Assembly: GCA_050263095.1 (NCBI GenBank)
Contig: JBLNEW010000080.1
Coordinates: 1 to 64,000, forward strand
Direction: 5' to 3'
DNA: 64,000 bases
From: FEB-35 sp050263095
Lineage (GTDB): Bacteria; Desulfobacterota; Deferrimicrobia; Deferrimicrobiales; Deferrimicrobiaceae
Part shown: in pieces, positions 41,915 through 50,898 of the stretch
How positions within the stretch are numbered: position 1 is the first letter of the stretch
Layout of the letters: every line of letters starts with the position of its first letter
Notes under the pieces: model-generated
The model's input: the letters and a program-made list of their open reading frames with translations, nothing else
The model's database searches: none
Told to the model about the DNA's origin: nothing
Position numbers and translations under genes: made by a program

Positions 41915-41943
41915 ATCATTTCAAAAGCACTCAATGGTGTCAA
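41915..41943 (-). promoter_or_regulatory. Candidate sigma-70 promoter of the MucR-type gene
   Basis: TTGACA (minus strand, 41938-41943) and a weak AATGAT 17 bases further, 32 bases before the ATG. Just downstream an AT-rich TATAATATAT tract (41901-41910) overlaps the leader and could be the gene's own MucR binding site. Confidence 0.45.
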
Positions 41944-42060
41944 TACCGGGAAACCGCATCTTTATAAAATAACAGAGGTCAAATCAATTCCCTGATGGCA
42001 AAGGATCGGCAAAGGCGGTCATTGCGTCTTCTACTACGTTTTATCGCATCGATCCCGCTA

Positions 42061-42519
42061 CTACAGAAGAAGAATCAGTTCTCCGGCGCCGCGCCGGATC
42101 GAGTCGAGCCGGATGCGGCAAACGGTCCCGGCGCCGAATAAAATCTTCACCGGGAACTCGGCGGAAAGAAGGGAGGAGGCTATCCGTTCGATCGAGGGGA
42201 GATGCCCGACGCACAGAAAGTTTTCCTTCCCCTTCCGCTCTTCGAGGAATGCGAAAAACATCTCGGGAGTCGCGTTCGGGTAAAGCGCCCCGGTCTCCTC
42301 GATCAGGTCGGCAGGGAATCCCGCGGCGGCGCAAAAGATCCTGGCCGTCTGGAGCGCGCGGGCCTTGCCGCTTGAAGCCACACAGTCGAGCCGCCCCATC
42401 TTCCCCGCAACGGCGTCCGCGACTGCCGCGACCGACTTGACGCCGTCGGCGCTCAAGGGGCGCACGGGGTCCGTGCTTTCCGGCACCGCCTCGCCGTGTC
42501 TTGCCAGCCAGAGGTCCAT
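42061..42519 (-). CDS. sixA: SixA-type phosphohistidine phosphatase
   Basis: A 152-residue histidine phosphatase. The catalytic RHG is at Arg7-His8-Gly9 (LWLARHGEA), with a second conserved His in LCVGHLPSIERI and Arg in SSGKARALQTARIF. SixA removes phosphate from HPt domains or, as shown for E. coli, the nitrogen phosphotransferase system. The ATG shares TGATG with the Nudix stop, so the two genes are coupled. The window contains no PTS gene. The N-terminal start is set by this overlap. Confidence 0.9.
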   Translation of the reverse strand: MDLWLARHGEAVPESTDPVRPLSADGVKSVAAVADAVAGKMGRLDCVASSGKARALQTARIFCAAAGFPADLIEETGALYPNATPEMFFAFLEERKGKENFLCVGHLPSIERIASSLLSAEFPVKILFGAGTVCRIRLDSIRRGAGELILLL

Positions 42520-43070
42520 CAGGGAAGGCGATATCCCGCGGAGAAATAGAGCCCGAACGCGGCGAGCACCAGCCCGTGCGTCACGGTTCCGTTCCGCAGC
42601 GCCATTGCCGCCTCTTCGGGGGAGAAGAGCGCAACCTCGATCCTCTCGTACGGGTCGAAGCGCGGGTCGGCGGCTCGGAACGCTTCCGCGGCGAGGAAGG
42701 TATGGCAGCGGTTGTCCTGTATCGCTGGATTCGGCGTGACGAATCCCAGGTATTCCCACTTCTCCGCCATGTAGCCGGTTTCCTCGAGCAACTCCCTCTC
42801 CGCCGCCATGCGCGGATCCGAGTCTTTCGGGTCGATTGCGCCGCCGGGGATTTCGACGGTAACTTCGCGGGTCCCGTGCCGGAACTGGCGTATGAACACC
42901 AGCCGGCCGTCGGAGGCGATCGGGATGACGTTTATCCAGTCGGACGTCCTGATCACCGTGAAGTCGTTCGACCGGCCGTTTCCCGCCAGCAGGTAGCGGT
43001 CGTGGTCGACGGCGATCAGCCGGTCCGAAAACATCCGGCGGCTCTGCAGCAGCTTCCAGTGGGATTGCAT
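42519..43070 (-). CDS. Nudix hydrolase, ADP-ribose pyrophosphatase type
   Basis: A 183-residue hydrolase with the Nudix box GGAIDPKDSDPRMAAERELLEETG (seen here in pieces: GGAIDP, RELLEETG), preceded by RQFRHGTREVTVEIPGG, which is typical of ADP-sugar pyrophosphatases. The box departs from the strict consensus: Asp replaces the first Glu and one residue is added before RELLEE. It probably still binds metal. The ATG at 43070 is shared with the SixA partner gene through an operon; the divergent MFS gene begins close by. Confidence 0.88.
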   Translation of the reverse strand: MQSHWKLLQSRRMFSDRLIAVDHDRYLLAGNGRSNDFTVIRTSDWINVIPIASDGRLVFIRQFRHGTREVTVEIPGGAIDPKDSDPRMAAERELLEETGYMAEKWEYLGFVTPNPAIQDNRCHTFLAAEAFRAADPRFDPYERIEVALFSPEEAAMALRNGTVTHGLVLAAFGLYFSAGYRLP

Positions 43071-43107
43071 GATTACAGTGTACAATACCCCCATTCCGGA
43101 ACCCAAG

Positions 43108-44337
43108 GTGCGTACCACGCCGCCGCCCAAGATCCGATCCGCCGAAGAGGCGTCCGCAAGGAACGGGGCCCTGGTCCCCGTTCCGATCCTAATCGCGTGC
43201 GCCCTGACATTCGTCCTGTACCTTGGCGCATACATGCGCCTGCCGCTGGTTCCCCTCTTCGCGCAGGGCCTCGGGGCTTCCACCTTCCAGGTCGGGATGA
43301 TAAACGCAGGATTCATGCTCGCCGCCACGCTGCTGTCGATGCCGCTCGGGCTCGTCTCCGACCGTCTCGGCCGGCGGCGCCTCATTCTTGCGGGAATGGC
43401 CATATCCGGGCTGACGTCCCTGCTCCTGCTGGTGGCCGGCACCCCCCTTCAGGTGGGCGCCATATACCTTTTTTCAGGAATCGGGCTGGCATGTTTCTCA
43501 CCCGCGATGATGTCCTACGTCGGGGACGTATCCCCCGCGCCCTTCCTGGGGCGGGCGTACGGGTGGTACACATCGGCCCTTTATCTAGGCATGGCCGTGG
43601 GGCCGGGTCTTGGCGGGGCGGTCGCCAGCGGCGGATTCCGGACCGCCTTCCTGCTGTCCGCTGCGATAATCGCGGCCGGCGTGCTCATGGGTGGACCGCG
43701 CATGCCCGCCCCTCCGCCCGTAATCCGACCCTCCTCCCCGGACCTGCGGTCGGACTTCCGGGAGATCACGCGGAACCCGGTCGTGCTGGCGTGCTGGACC
43801 GCCACATTTTTCTCGACGTACGCGTGGGGCTCCCTTTTCGCATTCTTTCCGCTGTTCGCCCGCGACCTCGGAGTCTCCATCGCCCACACCGGCCTCATAT
43901 TCACGAGCCAGGCTGCCGCCAATGCCCTGTTCCGGATTCCGATCGGCCACCTGTCGGACCGGATCGGGAAACGGGTTCCGTTCATCATCGCCGGGAACAT
44001 GCTCTTCGCCGTCTCCATCATGGCCGTGGGCCAGGCGCGGGGCGTGGCGTCCTTGTACGTCCTCTTCATCGCCGTAGGAGGGAGCATGGCCGCCACGTTC
44101 ACCGCGATCGGGGCGCTGCTCTCCGAGTCCGTCCCCACCAGGATCCGCGGCCTTGCGATGGGAGGCTACAACACGTGCATTTACGGGGGATTCACGGTTT
44201 CCGCGGCGACCCTGGGCGCCGTGATCTCCGGTTCGGGATTCCCGGCCGGTTTCGCCGTCGCGGGCGGGCTGTGCGCCCTCGCCACTGTTGTGCTCGCCTT
44301 CTTTTTCCCCCGGGGAAATTCCCCTCCCCCCGCCTGA
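43108..44337 (+). CDS. Major facilitator superfamily exporter
   Basis: A 12-helix MFS transporter. Motif A appears as GLVSDRLGRRRLIL and a repeat as GHLSDRIGKRVPFIIAG in the second half. An ATG at 43069 is in frame, but it overlaps the ATG of the divergent Nudix gene. TACAAT at 43081-43086 is a possible -10, so GTG at 43108 (following CGGAACCCAAG) is preferred, giving 409 residues. It resembles drug or sugar efflux proteins; substrate unknown. The stop is about 40 bp before the promoter of the sensor gene. Confidence 0.85.
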   Translation: MRTTPPPKIRSAEEASARNGALVPVPILIACALTFVLYLGAYMRLPLVPLFAQGLGASTFQVGMINAGFMLAATLLSMPLGLVSDRLGRRRLILAGMAISGLTSLLLLVAGTPLQVGAIYLFSGIGLACFSPAMMSYVGDVSPAPFLGRAYGWYTSALYLGMAVGPGLGGAVASGGFRTAFLLSAAIIAAGVLMGGPRMPAPPPVIRPSSPDLRSDFREITRNPVVLACWTATFFSTYAWGSLFAFFPLFARDLGVSIAHTGLIFTSQAAANALFRIPIGHLSDRIGKRVPFIIAGNMLFAVSIMAVGQARGVASLYVLFIAVGGSMAATFTAIGALLSESVPTRIRGLAMGGYNTCIYGGFTVSAATLGAVISGSGFPAGFAVAGGLCALATVVLAFFFPRGNSPPPA

Positions 44338-44375
44338 CCCGCCCGGAATCCGCCGCGCCCCCTCGCGATGATTAT

Positions 44376-44390
44376 TGTATACTGTATGCG
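44376..44390. promoter_or_regulatory. Imperfect copy of the TGTATAC palindrome
   Basis: TGTATAC, T, GTATGCG matches the 17896-17910 palindrome except for two bases in the right arm. It lies 63 bp upstream of the MEDS-domain sensor gene. Its TATACT could itself serve as a -10. Confidence 0.35.
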
Positions 44391-44452
44391 AAATACGGAC
44401 GCCGGCAGACCGCACATCGAATGACGGACAGGCTTCGGGAGGTTTCACCGCG

Positions 44453-46078
44453 ATGAGCGGTCCCATAAAGGAATCCCTCGAAAAGCTCTCCGTAAGCGAC
44501 CATGCATGCCTCTTCCACAGGAACCGGGAGGAGCTGCTTTCCGCGTTGGTCCCCTTTATCAGGATCGGCCTGTCCCGCGGCGAAAAATGTCTCGTGTACT
44601 GTGACGAGGGGGCGGGCAGGGAGATACTCGACGACCTGCAGAGGAGGGGGATCGACATCGGAGGCGCGCTCGCCCGCGGGGCGGCGCTGGTAACGCAGGG
44701 GCCGGCGTCCCGATCGGGCAGGAAAATATTCGATCCGGATGCGCTGGTTTCCTTCTTCCGTTCCTCCGCGCGCATGGCATCCTCCGAGAAGTACACCGCG
44801 CTCCGGCTCTGCGTTGACATGTCGTTCGTTATGGGTAAGGACACCCCCCGTAAGCTGCTGGATGATTATCAGCTCAAGCTGCACGCATACCTCTCCGAAC
44901 GGAAGAGCCTCTGCCTGTGCATGTTCGGAATGGACGACTTCCCGCCCGACGCGCTGCTTGACGCCATTCGGGTGCATTCGCACGTCATTTTCGGCGGGAA
45001 GGTGGCCGACAACTTCTACTTCATCCCTCCCACCGTAGACTCGAAGAGGATCGACGAGAAGCTTCTGCTGCGCCAGCGGCTGGACCACCTGGTCGAGCGG
45101 GAGAGCCAGATGACGCGGGTCCGGCGCCAGGCCAACCGTCTCGCCCGGTTCCGGGACATCGCCGCTTCCCTGCTCTCGCAAGCCGCCGTGCCGGACCTTT
45201 TGGGCCGGATCGCGGAGGGGGTAGTATCACTTGGATACAGGATGTGCTGGATCGGCATGGCGAGGGCGGACGGCGCCGTCGTGCCGGTGGCCAGCTGCGG
45301 GGACAGGGACGGGTACCTCCGGCAGGTTTCCGTCCGCTGGGACGAGACGAAGCTGGGGAACGGGCCGGTGGGGGTCGCCATCAGGACGGGAAAGCCCGAC
45401 GTTCTCCGCGACGTGGACCGCTCGCCGAGGTTCGGTCCATGGCGGGCGCAGGCGCGGGACAGGGGATACGTCTCCGTGGCCGCCGTCCCCCTTCATCAGG
45501 AGAAGAAGGTCATAGGCGCACTGGTCGTCTATTCGCCGGACCGGGATGCGTTCGACCGCGAGGCCATCGAGGAGCTCGTCGCGTTCGTCCTGCAGGCGTC
45601 CCTGGTGCTGCGGCAGGCCCGGGATTTCCGGAAAATATCCTATTCGGAGGAGCGGTTCAGGAAGCTGTTCGACCAGATCCCCGCCGCGTGCTTTACCTAT
45701 GACCGCGACGGGAGAATCCGGCACTGGAATCAGCACTGCCGCAGGCTTTTCGGGTATCCGCGGGAGGAGGCGGAGGGGAAATCCATCATCGAACTGATCA
45801 TCCGTCCCGAGGACGAGGAGAAATCCCGGGAAATCCTGTCGCGGGTATTCGCCGGGGATTCGTTCTTCGGCCTCGAGTGGAAAAACCGGACCGCGGCCGG
45901 CGAAACCCGGTGGGTCCTGACGAACGCTTCACCCTACAGGGGGAAGGCCGAGGCGGTGGAGCTGGGAATCAGCGTGAACGTGCGCATCGGCGGGCAGGCG
46001 GCATTGCGGCGAGCGCCGGAGGAGAAGGACGGCTCTCAAGATCCGGGCCCTGCCGATCAGACCGGGACGGGCGCGTAG
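44453..46078 (+). CDS. MEDS-GAF-PAS sensory protein without an output domain
   Basis: This 541-residue soluble protein starts with a MEDS (DcmR-type sensory) domain, residues about 5-195: VSDHACLFHRNREELLSALVPFIRIGLSRGEKCLVY and KLLDDYQLKLHAYLSERKSLCLC, in pieces. A GAF domain (about 245-385) and a PAS/PAC domain (about 395-515; FDQIPAACFTYDRDGRIRHWN) follow. No kinase, cyclase or HTH domain is seen, unlike most MEDS proteins. It may act by protein contact, or a partner may lie elsewhere. It overlaps the convergent gene by 22 bp. The start at 44453 has GGGAGG ten bases upstream. Confidence 0.8.
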   Translation: MSGPIKESLEKLSVSDHACLFHRNREELLSALVPFIRIGLSRGEKCLVYCDEGAGREILDDLQRRGIDIGGALARGAALVTQGPASRSGRKIFDPDALVSFFRSSARMASSEKYTALRLCVDMSFVMGKDTPRKLLDDYQLKLHAYLSERKSLCLCMFGMDDFPPDALLDAIRVHSHVIFGGKVADNFYFIPPTVDSKRIDEKLLLRQRLDHLVERESQMTRVRRQANRLARFRDIAASLLSQAAVPDLLGRIAEGVVSLGYRMCWIGMARADGAVVPVASCGDRDGYLRQVSVRWDETKLGNGPVGVAIRTGKPDVLRDVDRSPRFGPWRAQARDRGYVSVAAVPLHQEKKVIGALVVYSPDRDAFDREAIEELVAFVLQASLVLRQARDFRKISYSEERFRKLFDQIPAACFTYDRDGRIRHWNQHCRRLFGYPREEAEGKSIIELIIRPEDEEKSREILSRVFAGDSFFGLEWKNRTAAGETRWVLTNASPYRGKAEAVELGISVNVRIGGQAALRRAPEEKDGSQDPGPADQTGTGA

Positions 46079-47028
46079 ACGCTTTCCGCTTCGGCGACTA
46101 TACGGTCGACCAGCTCCTTGACCGACGGGATGTCGGTGAGCTTCCAGACGTTCTCTCCGGAGAAGACCAGGCCTCCCTCCACGTCCCCGTTTCGGGACAT
46201 GTCGAGGCGGTCGATTATGCAGAAGGAGTGGCTGCATCTCTTGAGGCAGCCCCGCTTGCATTGTCCGTCATAGACGCTTTCGCCGGCCTGCAGGCGATCG
46301 AGGAATCGGTTCCTGATCGCGCGGCCCGGCAGTCCCACCGGGGAATCGATCAGGAGGACGTCCTCCTTTCGCGCGTTCAGGTAGGTCTGCTTGAATGCGT
46401 CGGAAACGTCGCACTCCCTGGTCAGGACGAAGCGGGTCGCCATCTGGACGCCGTCGGCCCCGTATTTGCCCATCATTTCGCCGATATCGTATCCGTCCGA
46501 GATCCCCCCCGCCGCTATCAGCGGGACCTTCTTGACTACCTTCCTGATCTCGGGGAACAGATCGCGCAGCGGGCGATCGGTGCCCAGGTGGCCGCCGGCC
46601 TCCTTCGCCTCCACGACGATGGCGTCCGCGCCGCTCTTTTCCGCGAGCTTTCCGAATTCGGGGGAGGAAACGATCGACACGATCGGGACGTCGTGCTGCT
46701 TGCCGATCTTGAAGACGTCGCGCGAAAATCCGGCGCCGGTGACTATCATGTCCACTCCGGCCTCGATGGACGCCATGACGGCCTCCATGAACTCCCGGAT
46801 GGCGAACATGATGTTGACAGCGACGATACCGTCGGTCATCCGCTTCGCCTTGCGGATGTCCTCCTTGAGTTCGTCGATGGGAATTCCGGATCCCCCTATG
46901 GTCCCGATCCCGCCGCAATCGGCCACCGCCGCCGCCAGCGACGAGGTGGACACCCGCACGGACATCCCCCCCTGCACAATCGGGATGCCTGCGGTAAATT
47001 TACCGATTTTAAGTTCCGGAAGCTTCAA
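46057..47028 (-). CDS. Nitronate monooxygenase/enoyl reductase-like flavoprotein with Cys cluster
   Basis: A 323-residue FMN-binding TIM barrel of the 2-nitropropane dioxygenase/FabK superfamily. Seen: IPIVQGGMSVRVSTSSLAAAVAD, VVEAKEAGGHLG with the catalytic His, and PLIAAGGISDGYDIGEMM. Near the C-terminus is a Cys cluster GQCKRGCLKRCSHSFCI (CX3CX3CX4C), typical of a branch found in anaerobes that might bind an iron-sulfur cluster. It begins with TTG at 47028, with TAAAAT as a possible -10 near 47057. The stop lies 22 bp inside the convergent MEDS gene. Confidence 0.85.
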   Translation of the reverse strand: MKLPELKIGKFTAGIPIVQGGMSVRVSTSSLAAAVADCGGIGTIGGSGIPIDELKEDIRKAKRMTDGIVAVNIMFAIREFMEAVMASIEAGVDMIVTGAGFSRDVFKIGKQHDVPIVSIVSSPEFGKLAEKSGADAIVVEAKEAGGHLGTDRPLRDLFPEIRKVVKKVPLIAAGGISDGYDIGEMMGKYGADGVQMATRFVLTRECDVSDAFKQTYLNARKEDVLLIDSPVGLPGRAIRNRFLDRLQAGESVYDGQCKRGCLKRCSHSFCIIDRLDMSRNGDVEGGLVFSGENVWKLTDIPSVKELVDRIVAEAESVYAPVPV

Positions 47029-47103
47029 CGACCCCCACCCCCCGCAGGAATTAGATATTTTACCCCACGAGACAATGTTCGGCGAACAAAAAACGTTTTT
47101 TCT

Positions 47104-47976
47104 TCACAACGAGCAGGGGAACGCCCGGCCGGGCAGCAGGGCCGTCCGGAACTCCCGCTCCTCGAGATCACGCTCCCCGAAAATCGACGCGATCTCGGAC
47201 AACGGCGCCACGCGATACCCCAACTCCGCCGCCCCCCGCAGGATTCCGGCGAATGCCCCGCTCCAGATACCTCCCTCCGCCTCCGCGTGGACGGGTAGAA
47301 CATGGATGCCGCCGACCGACAGGATCGAAAGGATCCTTTCCGTCCCTTGCGGCCCGCCCAGCTCCTCGAGGCAGGGGAGGTCCGAGGGGAGCTCCAACTT
47401 CCCCGTGCCTTCGAGAATGAAAGGAAAAGCGGCGCGCGTGCAGCTCAAGTACTCCCACGGATATCCCGCAAGCGCCGCCACTGCCGGGCGGGAAAGCAGC
47501 CATGCCGGCGCGCCGAACGCGCGGGGAGGATGCCCGAGGCAGCTTTCGTACGCGGAAAAACCCCGATCCAGCCATTCCCGGACCCACCGCTCCCCCTTCT
47601 CCGGGAGCGCATCCTGCCATTCGCGGTGGTCCCACGCGTGAAGTTCGACGTTGTGTCCCTGCGCCTCGATCTCGCGGCACAGGCCGGGAAACGCTTTCGC
47701 TATCATCGGCGCCTTGAGGACGGTCCCGTAAAGGGCGGTCTTCATCCCGTAGAGCCCCGGCGCATTCGTGCGGATCATCTTGAAAAGGAACCTCGGGCTT
47801 CGGAGCATCCGGTAGACCGCCTTGCCCGAGTTGTCCGGTCCGAAGGAAAGGAAGAACGTGGCCGGGACGCCTGCGGCTGAGAGGGAGGAAAGGAGCGAGG
47901 GGACCCCCTCCTCCATCCCCCGCCTCGTGTCGACGTCGACCTTAAGCCCGAGAATACGCTCGCCTGTCGTCGTCAC
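47104..47976 (-). CDS. arnD: ArnD, 4-deoxy-4-formamido-L-arabinose-phosphoundecaprenol deformylase
   Basis: A 290-residue NodB-like polysaccharide deacetylase. DVDTRRGMEEGVP has the metal Asp, and GHNVELHAWDHREWQD the His ligands. The long insert GMKTALYGTVLKAPMIAKA is of the ArnD type. It removes the formyl group from undecaprenyl-phosphate-L-Ara4FN, leaving L-Ara4N for ArnT. It is the last gene of the arn operon; the GTG start overlaps the previous stop (GTGA). The C-terminus fits the family and no Cys or metal residue is missing. Confidence 0.92.
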   Translation of the reverse strand: MTTTGERILGLKVDVDTRRGMEEGVPSLLSSLSAAGVPATFFLSFGPDNSGKAVYRMLRSPRFLFKMIRTNAPGLYGMKTALYGTVLKAPMIAKAFPGLCREIEAQGHNVELHAWDHREWQDALPEKGERWVREWLDRGFSAYESCLGHPPRAFGAPAWLLSRPAVAALAGYPWEYLSCTRAAFPFILEGTGKLELPSDLPCLEELGGPQGTERILSILSVGGIHVLPVHAEAEGGIWSGAFAGILRGAAELGYRVAPLSEIASIFGERDLEEREFRTALLPGRAFPCSL

Positions 47977-48992
47977 TTAGGGGGCTCGTTCTCCTCCAGG
48001 AATGCGGAAAGCGTCCTCGCCAGGGCTTCTTCCAGCCCGACCTTCGGGCTCCACCCGAGGCATTCCTTCGCCCGCCGGATCGAGGGGGTGCGGGTCTGGA
48101 TGTCCTGGTAGCCATCGCCGTAGAACTGCTTCGAATCGACTTCGACGATCTCCGCCACGTCCTTCCTCGCGGCCGGGTGACGCGCGTAGAGATCGCGCAG
48201 CAGGCGTGCCAGGTCGCGGATCGAGCAATCGTTCGAGGGGTTGCCGATGTTGAAAATCTTCCCCCCGGCGCACCCGTTGCGGTCCTCGAGGATCTTCATA
48301 AGCGCCGAGATGCCGTCGTCTACGTAGGTGAAGCAACGGCGCTGCATCCCCCCGTCCACAAGCTGGATGGGCTCGCCCAGGAACAGGTTGGCGATGAACT
48401 GGGTCACCACGCGGGAGCTCCCCTCCTTCGCCGTCTCGATCGAGTCGAGCCGCGGCCCGATCCAGTTGAAAGGGCGGAACAGGGTGAACGACAAGCCCTG
48501 GCGGCCGTACGCCCAGATCACCCGGTCCAGGAGCTGCTTGCTGCACGAGTATATCCAACGCTCCTTCGGGATGGGCCCCAGGACCAGATGCGACGCCTCC
48601 TCGTCGAACTCCGCGTCGGTGCACATCCCGTACACTTCCGACGTGGAGGGGAAGACGACCCGCTTGCCGTAGCGGTGCGCCTGCCTTACGATCCGCAGGT
48701 TCTCCTCGAAGTCGAGCTCGAAGACCGAGAGGGGCCGCTCCACGTAAACCTTGGGCGTGGCGATGGCGACGAGGGGAAGCACCACGTCGGACTTCTTGAT
48801 GTGGTATTCGATCCACTCCTTGTTGATGGAGATGTCCCCCTCGACGAACTCGAAGCGCGGGTGGTCGACCGTCCCGCCCAGCCTCTCTGCGGAAAGGTCC
48901 ATGCCGTACACCCTCCAGTCCGTTTCCGCCAGGATCCTGGCCGTAAGGTGGTGCCCGATGAATCCGTTCACGCCCAGTATCAGGACCTTCAT
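47973..48992 (-). CDS. arnA: UDP-glucuronate decarboxylase half of ArnA (separate gene)
   Basis: A 339-residue short-chain dehydrogenase matching the C-terminal half of the bifunctional ArnA. NAD motif LGVNGFIGHHLTARIL; decarboxylase signature STSEVYGMCTDAEFDE with the Ser-Glu pair used by ArnA; YxxxK in WIYSCSKQLLDRVI; and the loop RPFNWIGPRLDSI. It oxidises and decarboxylates UDP-glucuronate to UDP-4-ketopentose. Its ATG overlaps the stop of the formyltransferase gene (ATGA), so the two ArnA halves are cotranslated but separate. Confidence 0.93.
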   Translation of the reverse strand: MKVLILGVNGFIGHHLTARILAETDWRVYGMDLSAERLGGTVDHPRFEFVEGDISINKEWIEYHIKKSDVVLPLVAIATPKVYVERPLSVFELDFEENLRIVRQAHRYGKRVVFPSTSEVYGMCTDAEFDEEASHLVLGPIPKERWIYSCSKQLLDRVIWAYGRQGLSFTLFRPFNWIGPRLDSIETAKEGSSRVVTQFIANLFLGEPIQLVDGGMQRRCFTYVDDGISALMKILEDRNGCAGGKIFNIGNPSNDCSIRDLARLLRDLYARHPAARKDVAEIVEVDSKQFYGDGYQDIQTRTPSIRRAKECLGWSPKVGLEEALARTLSAFLEENEPPK

Positions 48993-49978
48993 TCAATCCC
49001 TCCGGTTATGGCCTTGCCGAAAAGGGAAACGATCTCCTCACCCTTCGCGACCTTCCCCTTCCACTCCACCTCTTCCAGCCTTAAAACTCCCTTGCCGGTG
49101 CCCACCAGCACCCTCGATTCGGTCCTGACCGTCGTCAGGCATCCGCCAGCCGCCTGGAGGAGCCTCTCCCCTCCCGCGACGGCCATCCTGCCGGGCCCCG
49201 GCGCCTCGGGCAGCCCTTCCGCCTGGACCGGAACCGCCCACCAGACCAGGCACTTCTCACCGGACAGCGTGGCGAAAGCGCCGGGGTACGGCCGGGTTAC
49301 GGCCCGGACCAGGTTGTAGATCTCGACGGCGGAGCGGTTCCAGTCGATGCGCCCGTCCTCGGGCTTCCTGCCTCCGAAATAGCTGCCCTTCTCCAGCTCG
49401 TTCCTGCGGCGCGGGATCTCCCCCGCGGCGATCCGCGGAAGGATTTCGGACAGGAGGCGCGATGCGGCCTTCTCCATTTTTCCGTAGAGCGAAAATGCCG
49501 TGTCCTCGAACGCGATCGGTACGGCGGCCTGCGCCACGATGTCGCCTGCGTCCGGCTTTTCGGTCATTACGTGAAGGGTCACGCCGGTCTCGGTCTCCCC
49601 GTTGACCAGGACCCAGTTGACGGGGGCCCTGCCCCGGTACTTCGGCAGGAGCGATCCGTGCAGGTTCATCGCGCACAGCCTCGGAATGGACAGGATCTCC
49701 TTCCCCAGCATCGAGCGGTAATAGAACGAGAAGATCAGGTCCGGGGCTGCGGCGAGTATCGTCTCCGGCCACGGGGGATCGTTGACGCTCCCGGGGACGT
49801 GGACGGGAATGCCCCTCGCCCGGCATTCCTCCGCGACGGAGCCGAACCAGCGGTTCTCACCGGGATCGTCCCGGTGGGAAAAGACCATCGGGACGTCGAA
49901 GCCGCATTCGAGAAGCGCCCGGACGCCGATGATGCCCATGTTGTGATACGCGAAGGCGATCGCGCGCACGCGCTTCAC
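48989..49978 (-). CDS. UDP-L-Ara4N formyltransferase half of ArnA (separate gene)
   Basis: A 329-residue formyltransferase with a C-terminal OB-like domain, matching the N-terminal half of E. coli ArnA. The active site is seen in NLHGSLLPKYRGRAPVNW (Asn and His) and in EKPDAGDIVAQ (Asp). It transfers a formyl group from 10-formyl-THF to UDP-L-Ara4N. The GTG start at 49978 overlaps the arnC stop (GTGA); a longer reading to 50134 would overlap arnC and is rejected. In most enterobacteria this part is fused to the decarboxylase. Confidence 0.92.
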   Translation of the reverse strand: MKRVRAIAFAYHNMGIIGVRALLECGFDVPMVFSHRDDPGENRWFGSVAEECRARGIPVHVPGSVNDPPWPETILAAAPDLIFSFYYRSMLGKEILSIPRLCAMNLHGSLLPKYRGRAPVNWVLVNGETETGVTLHVMTEKPDAGDIVAQAAVPIAFEDTAFSLYGKMEKAASRLLSEILPRIAAGEIPRRRNELEKGSYFGGRKPEDGRIDWNRSAVEIYNLVRAVTRPYPGAFATLSGEKCLVWWAVPVQAEGLPEAPGPGRMAVAGGERLLQAAGGCLTTVRTESRVLVGTGKGVLRLEEVEWKGKVAKGEEIVSLFGKAITGGIE

Positions 49979-50898
49979 TCCCCGTGAACCTTGCGGATGG
50001 TGAACCGGGGCCGTTTCCGAACCTCGTGATAGATGCGGCCCACGTACTGCCCCATGATCCCGAAGGCGAAAAAGAGGGCTCCCACGAAGAAGAACAGGAT
50101 GGCGAAAAGCGTGAACACGCCGTACCCGGCCCACTCGGCGCCGTAGAACAGGCGCATGACCACGAGAATCAGGCCTAGGGACACGCCTCCGAACGCGAGA
50201 GCGCCTCCCAGGTACAGCAGCACCTTGAGGGGGAACTCGGAGAACGAGGTGAGCAGGTCGAACTGCAGGTTGAGCAGCTTCGCCAGGTTGTAGTTGGACA
50301 CCCCGCCGTGCCGCTCCGCGTGGGAGACGGGTATCTCCGTCATCCGCTTCGCATATAGAGTCGCCAGGGCGGGGATGAAAGTCGAGTACTCCTGGCTTTC
50401 GACCATCCGGTCCACAACGTCGCGCCGGTAGGCCCTCAGCATGCAGCCCCAGTCAGTCATGCGGACGCCGGTTATCTTCCGCGTCATCGCGTTGACGATG
50501 CGTGACGGCACGGTCCGGAAGACGGAGTCGCGGCGCATCGTCCGCACCGTCCCCACGACCTCGTAGTTCCCGTCCTCCATCGCCCGGACCAGGCCCGGTA
50601 TCTCCTCGGGAGGGTTCTGCAGGTCCGCGTCGAGCGTCACGACGATCCTGCCCCGCACGATCGAGAATCCCGACATGATGGCCGAGTGCTGGCCGTAGTT
50701 GCGGGTCAGCTCGATTACCCGAACCCCGTCCCTCCCGACGAAGTCCTTGAGGATCTCCAGCGATCGGTCCCGGCTCCCGTCGTCGACGAAAATGATCTCG
50801 TAAGGGCGCCCCATCGGGTGGAGGGCGGATTCCAGCCGGTCCATGAGAAAGGGAAGGTTCTTTTCCTCGTTGTAGACGGGGACGACGATGGAGATCAA
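49975..50898 (-). CDS. arnC: ArnC, undecaprenyl-phosphate 4-deoxy-4-formamido-L-arabinose transferase
   Basis: A 307-residue GT2 glycosyltransferase. The TTG start at 50898 (LISIVVPVYNEEKNLP) has GGAGG eight bases upstream and overlaps the arnB stop (TTGA). Nucleotide and metal motifs are VDDGSRDRS and TLDADLQNPPEEIP; acceptor loops are RKITGVRMTDWGCMLRAYRR. Two C-terminal helices (about 230-290) anchor it in the inner membrane. It moves L-Ara4FN onto undecaprenyl phosphate. Length and order of motifs fit the family. Confidence 0.93.
   Translation of the reverse strand: MISIVVPVYNEEKNLPFLMDRLESALHPMGRPYEIIFVDDGSRDRSLEILKDFVGRDGVRVIELTRNYGQHSAIMSGFSIVRGRIVVTLDADLQNPPEEIPGLVRAMEDGNYEVVGTVRTMRRDSVFRTVPSRIVNAMTRKITGVRMTDWGCMLRAYRRDVVDRMVESQEYSTFIPALATLYAKRMTEIPVSHAERHGGVSNYNLAKLLNLQFDLLTSFSEFPLKVLLYLGGALAFGGVSLGLILVVMRLFYGAEWAGYGVFTLFAILFFFVGALFFAFGIMGQYVGRIYHEVRKRPRFTIRKVHGE

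Noticed and set aside
42500..44456. Long plus-strand frame (about 650 codons) across the Nudix and MFS genes
   Set aside because: It is a shadow in the wrong frame of real genes: composition is dominated by Arg, Gly and Pro, and the Nudix and MFS frames have clear motifs.
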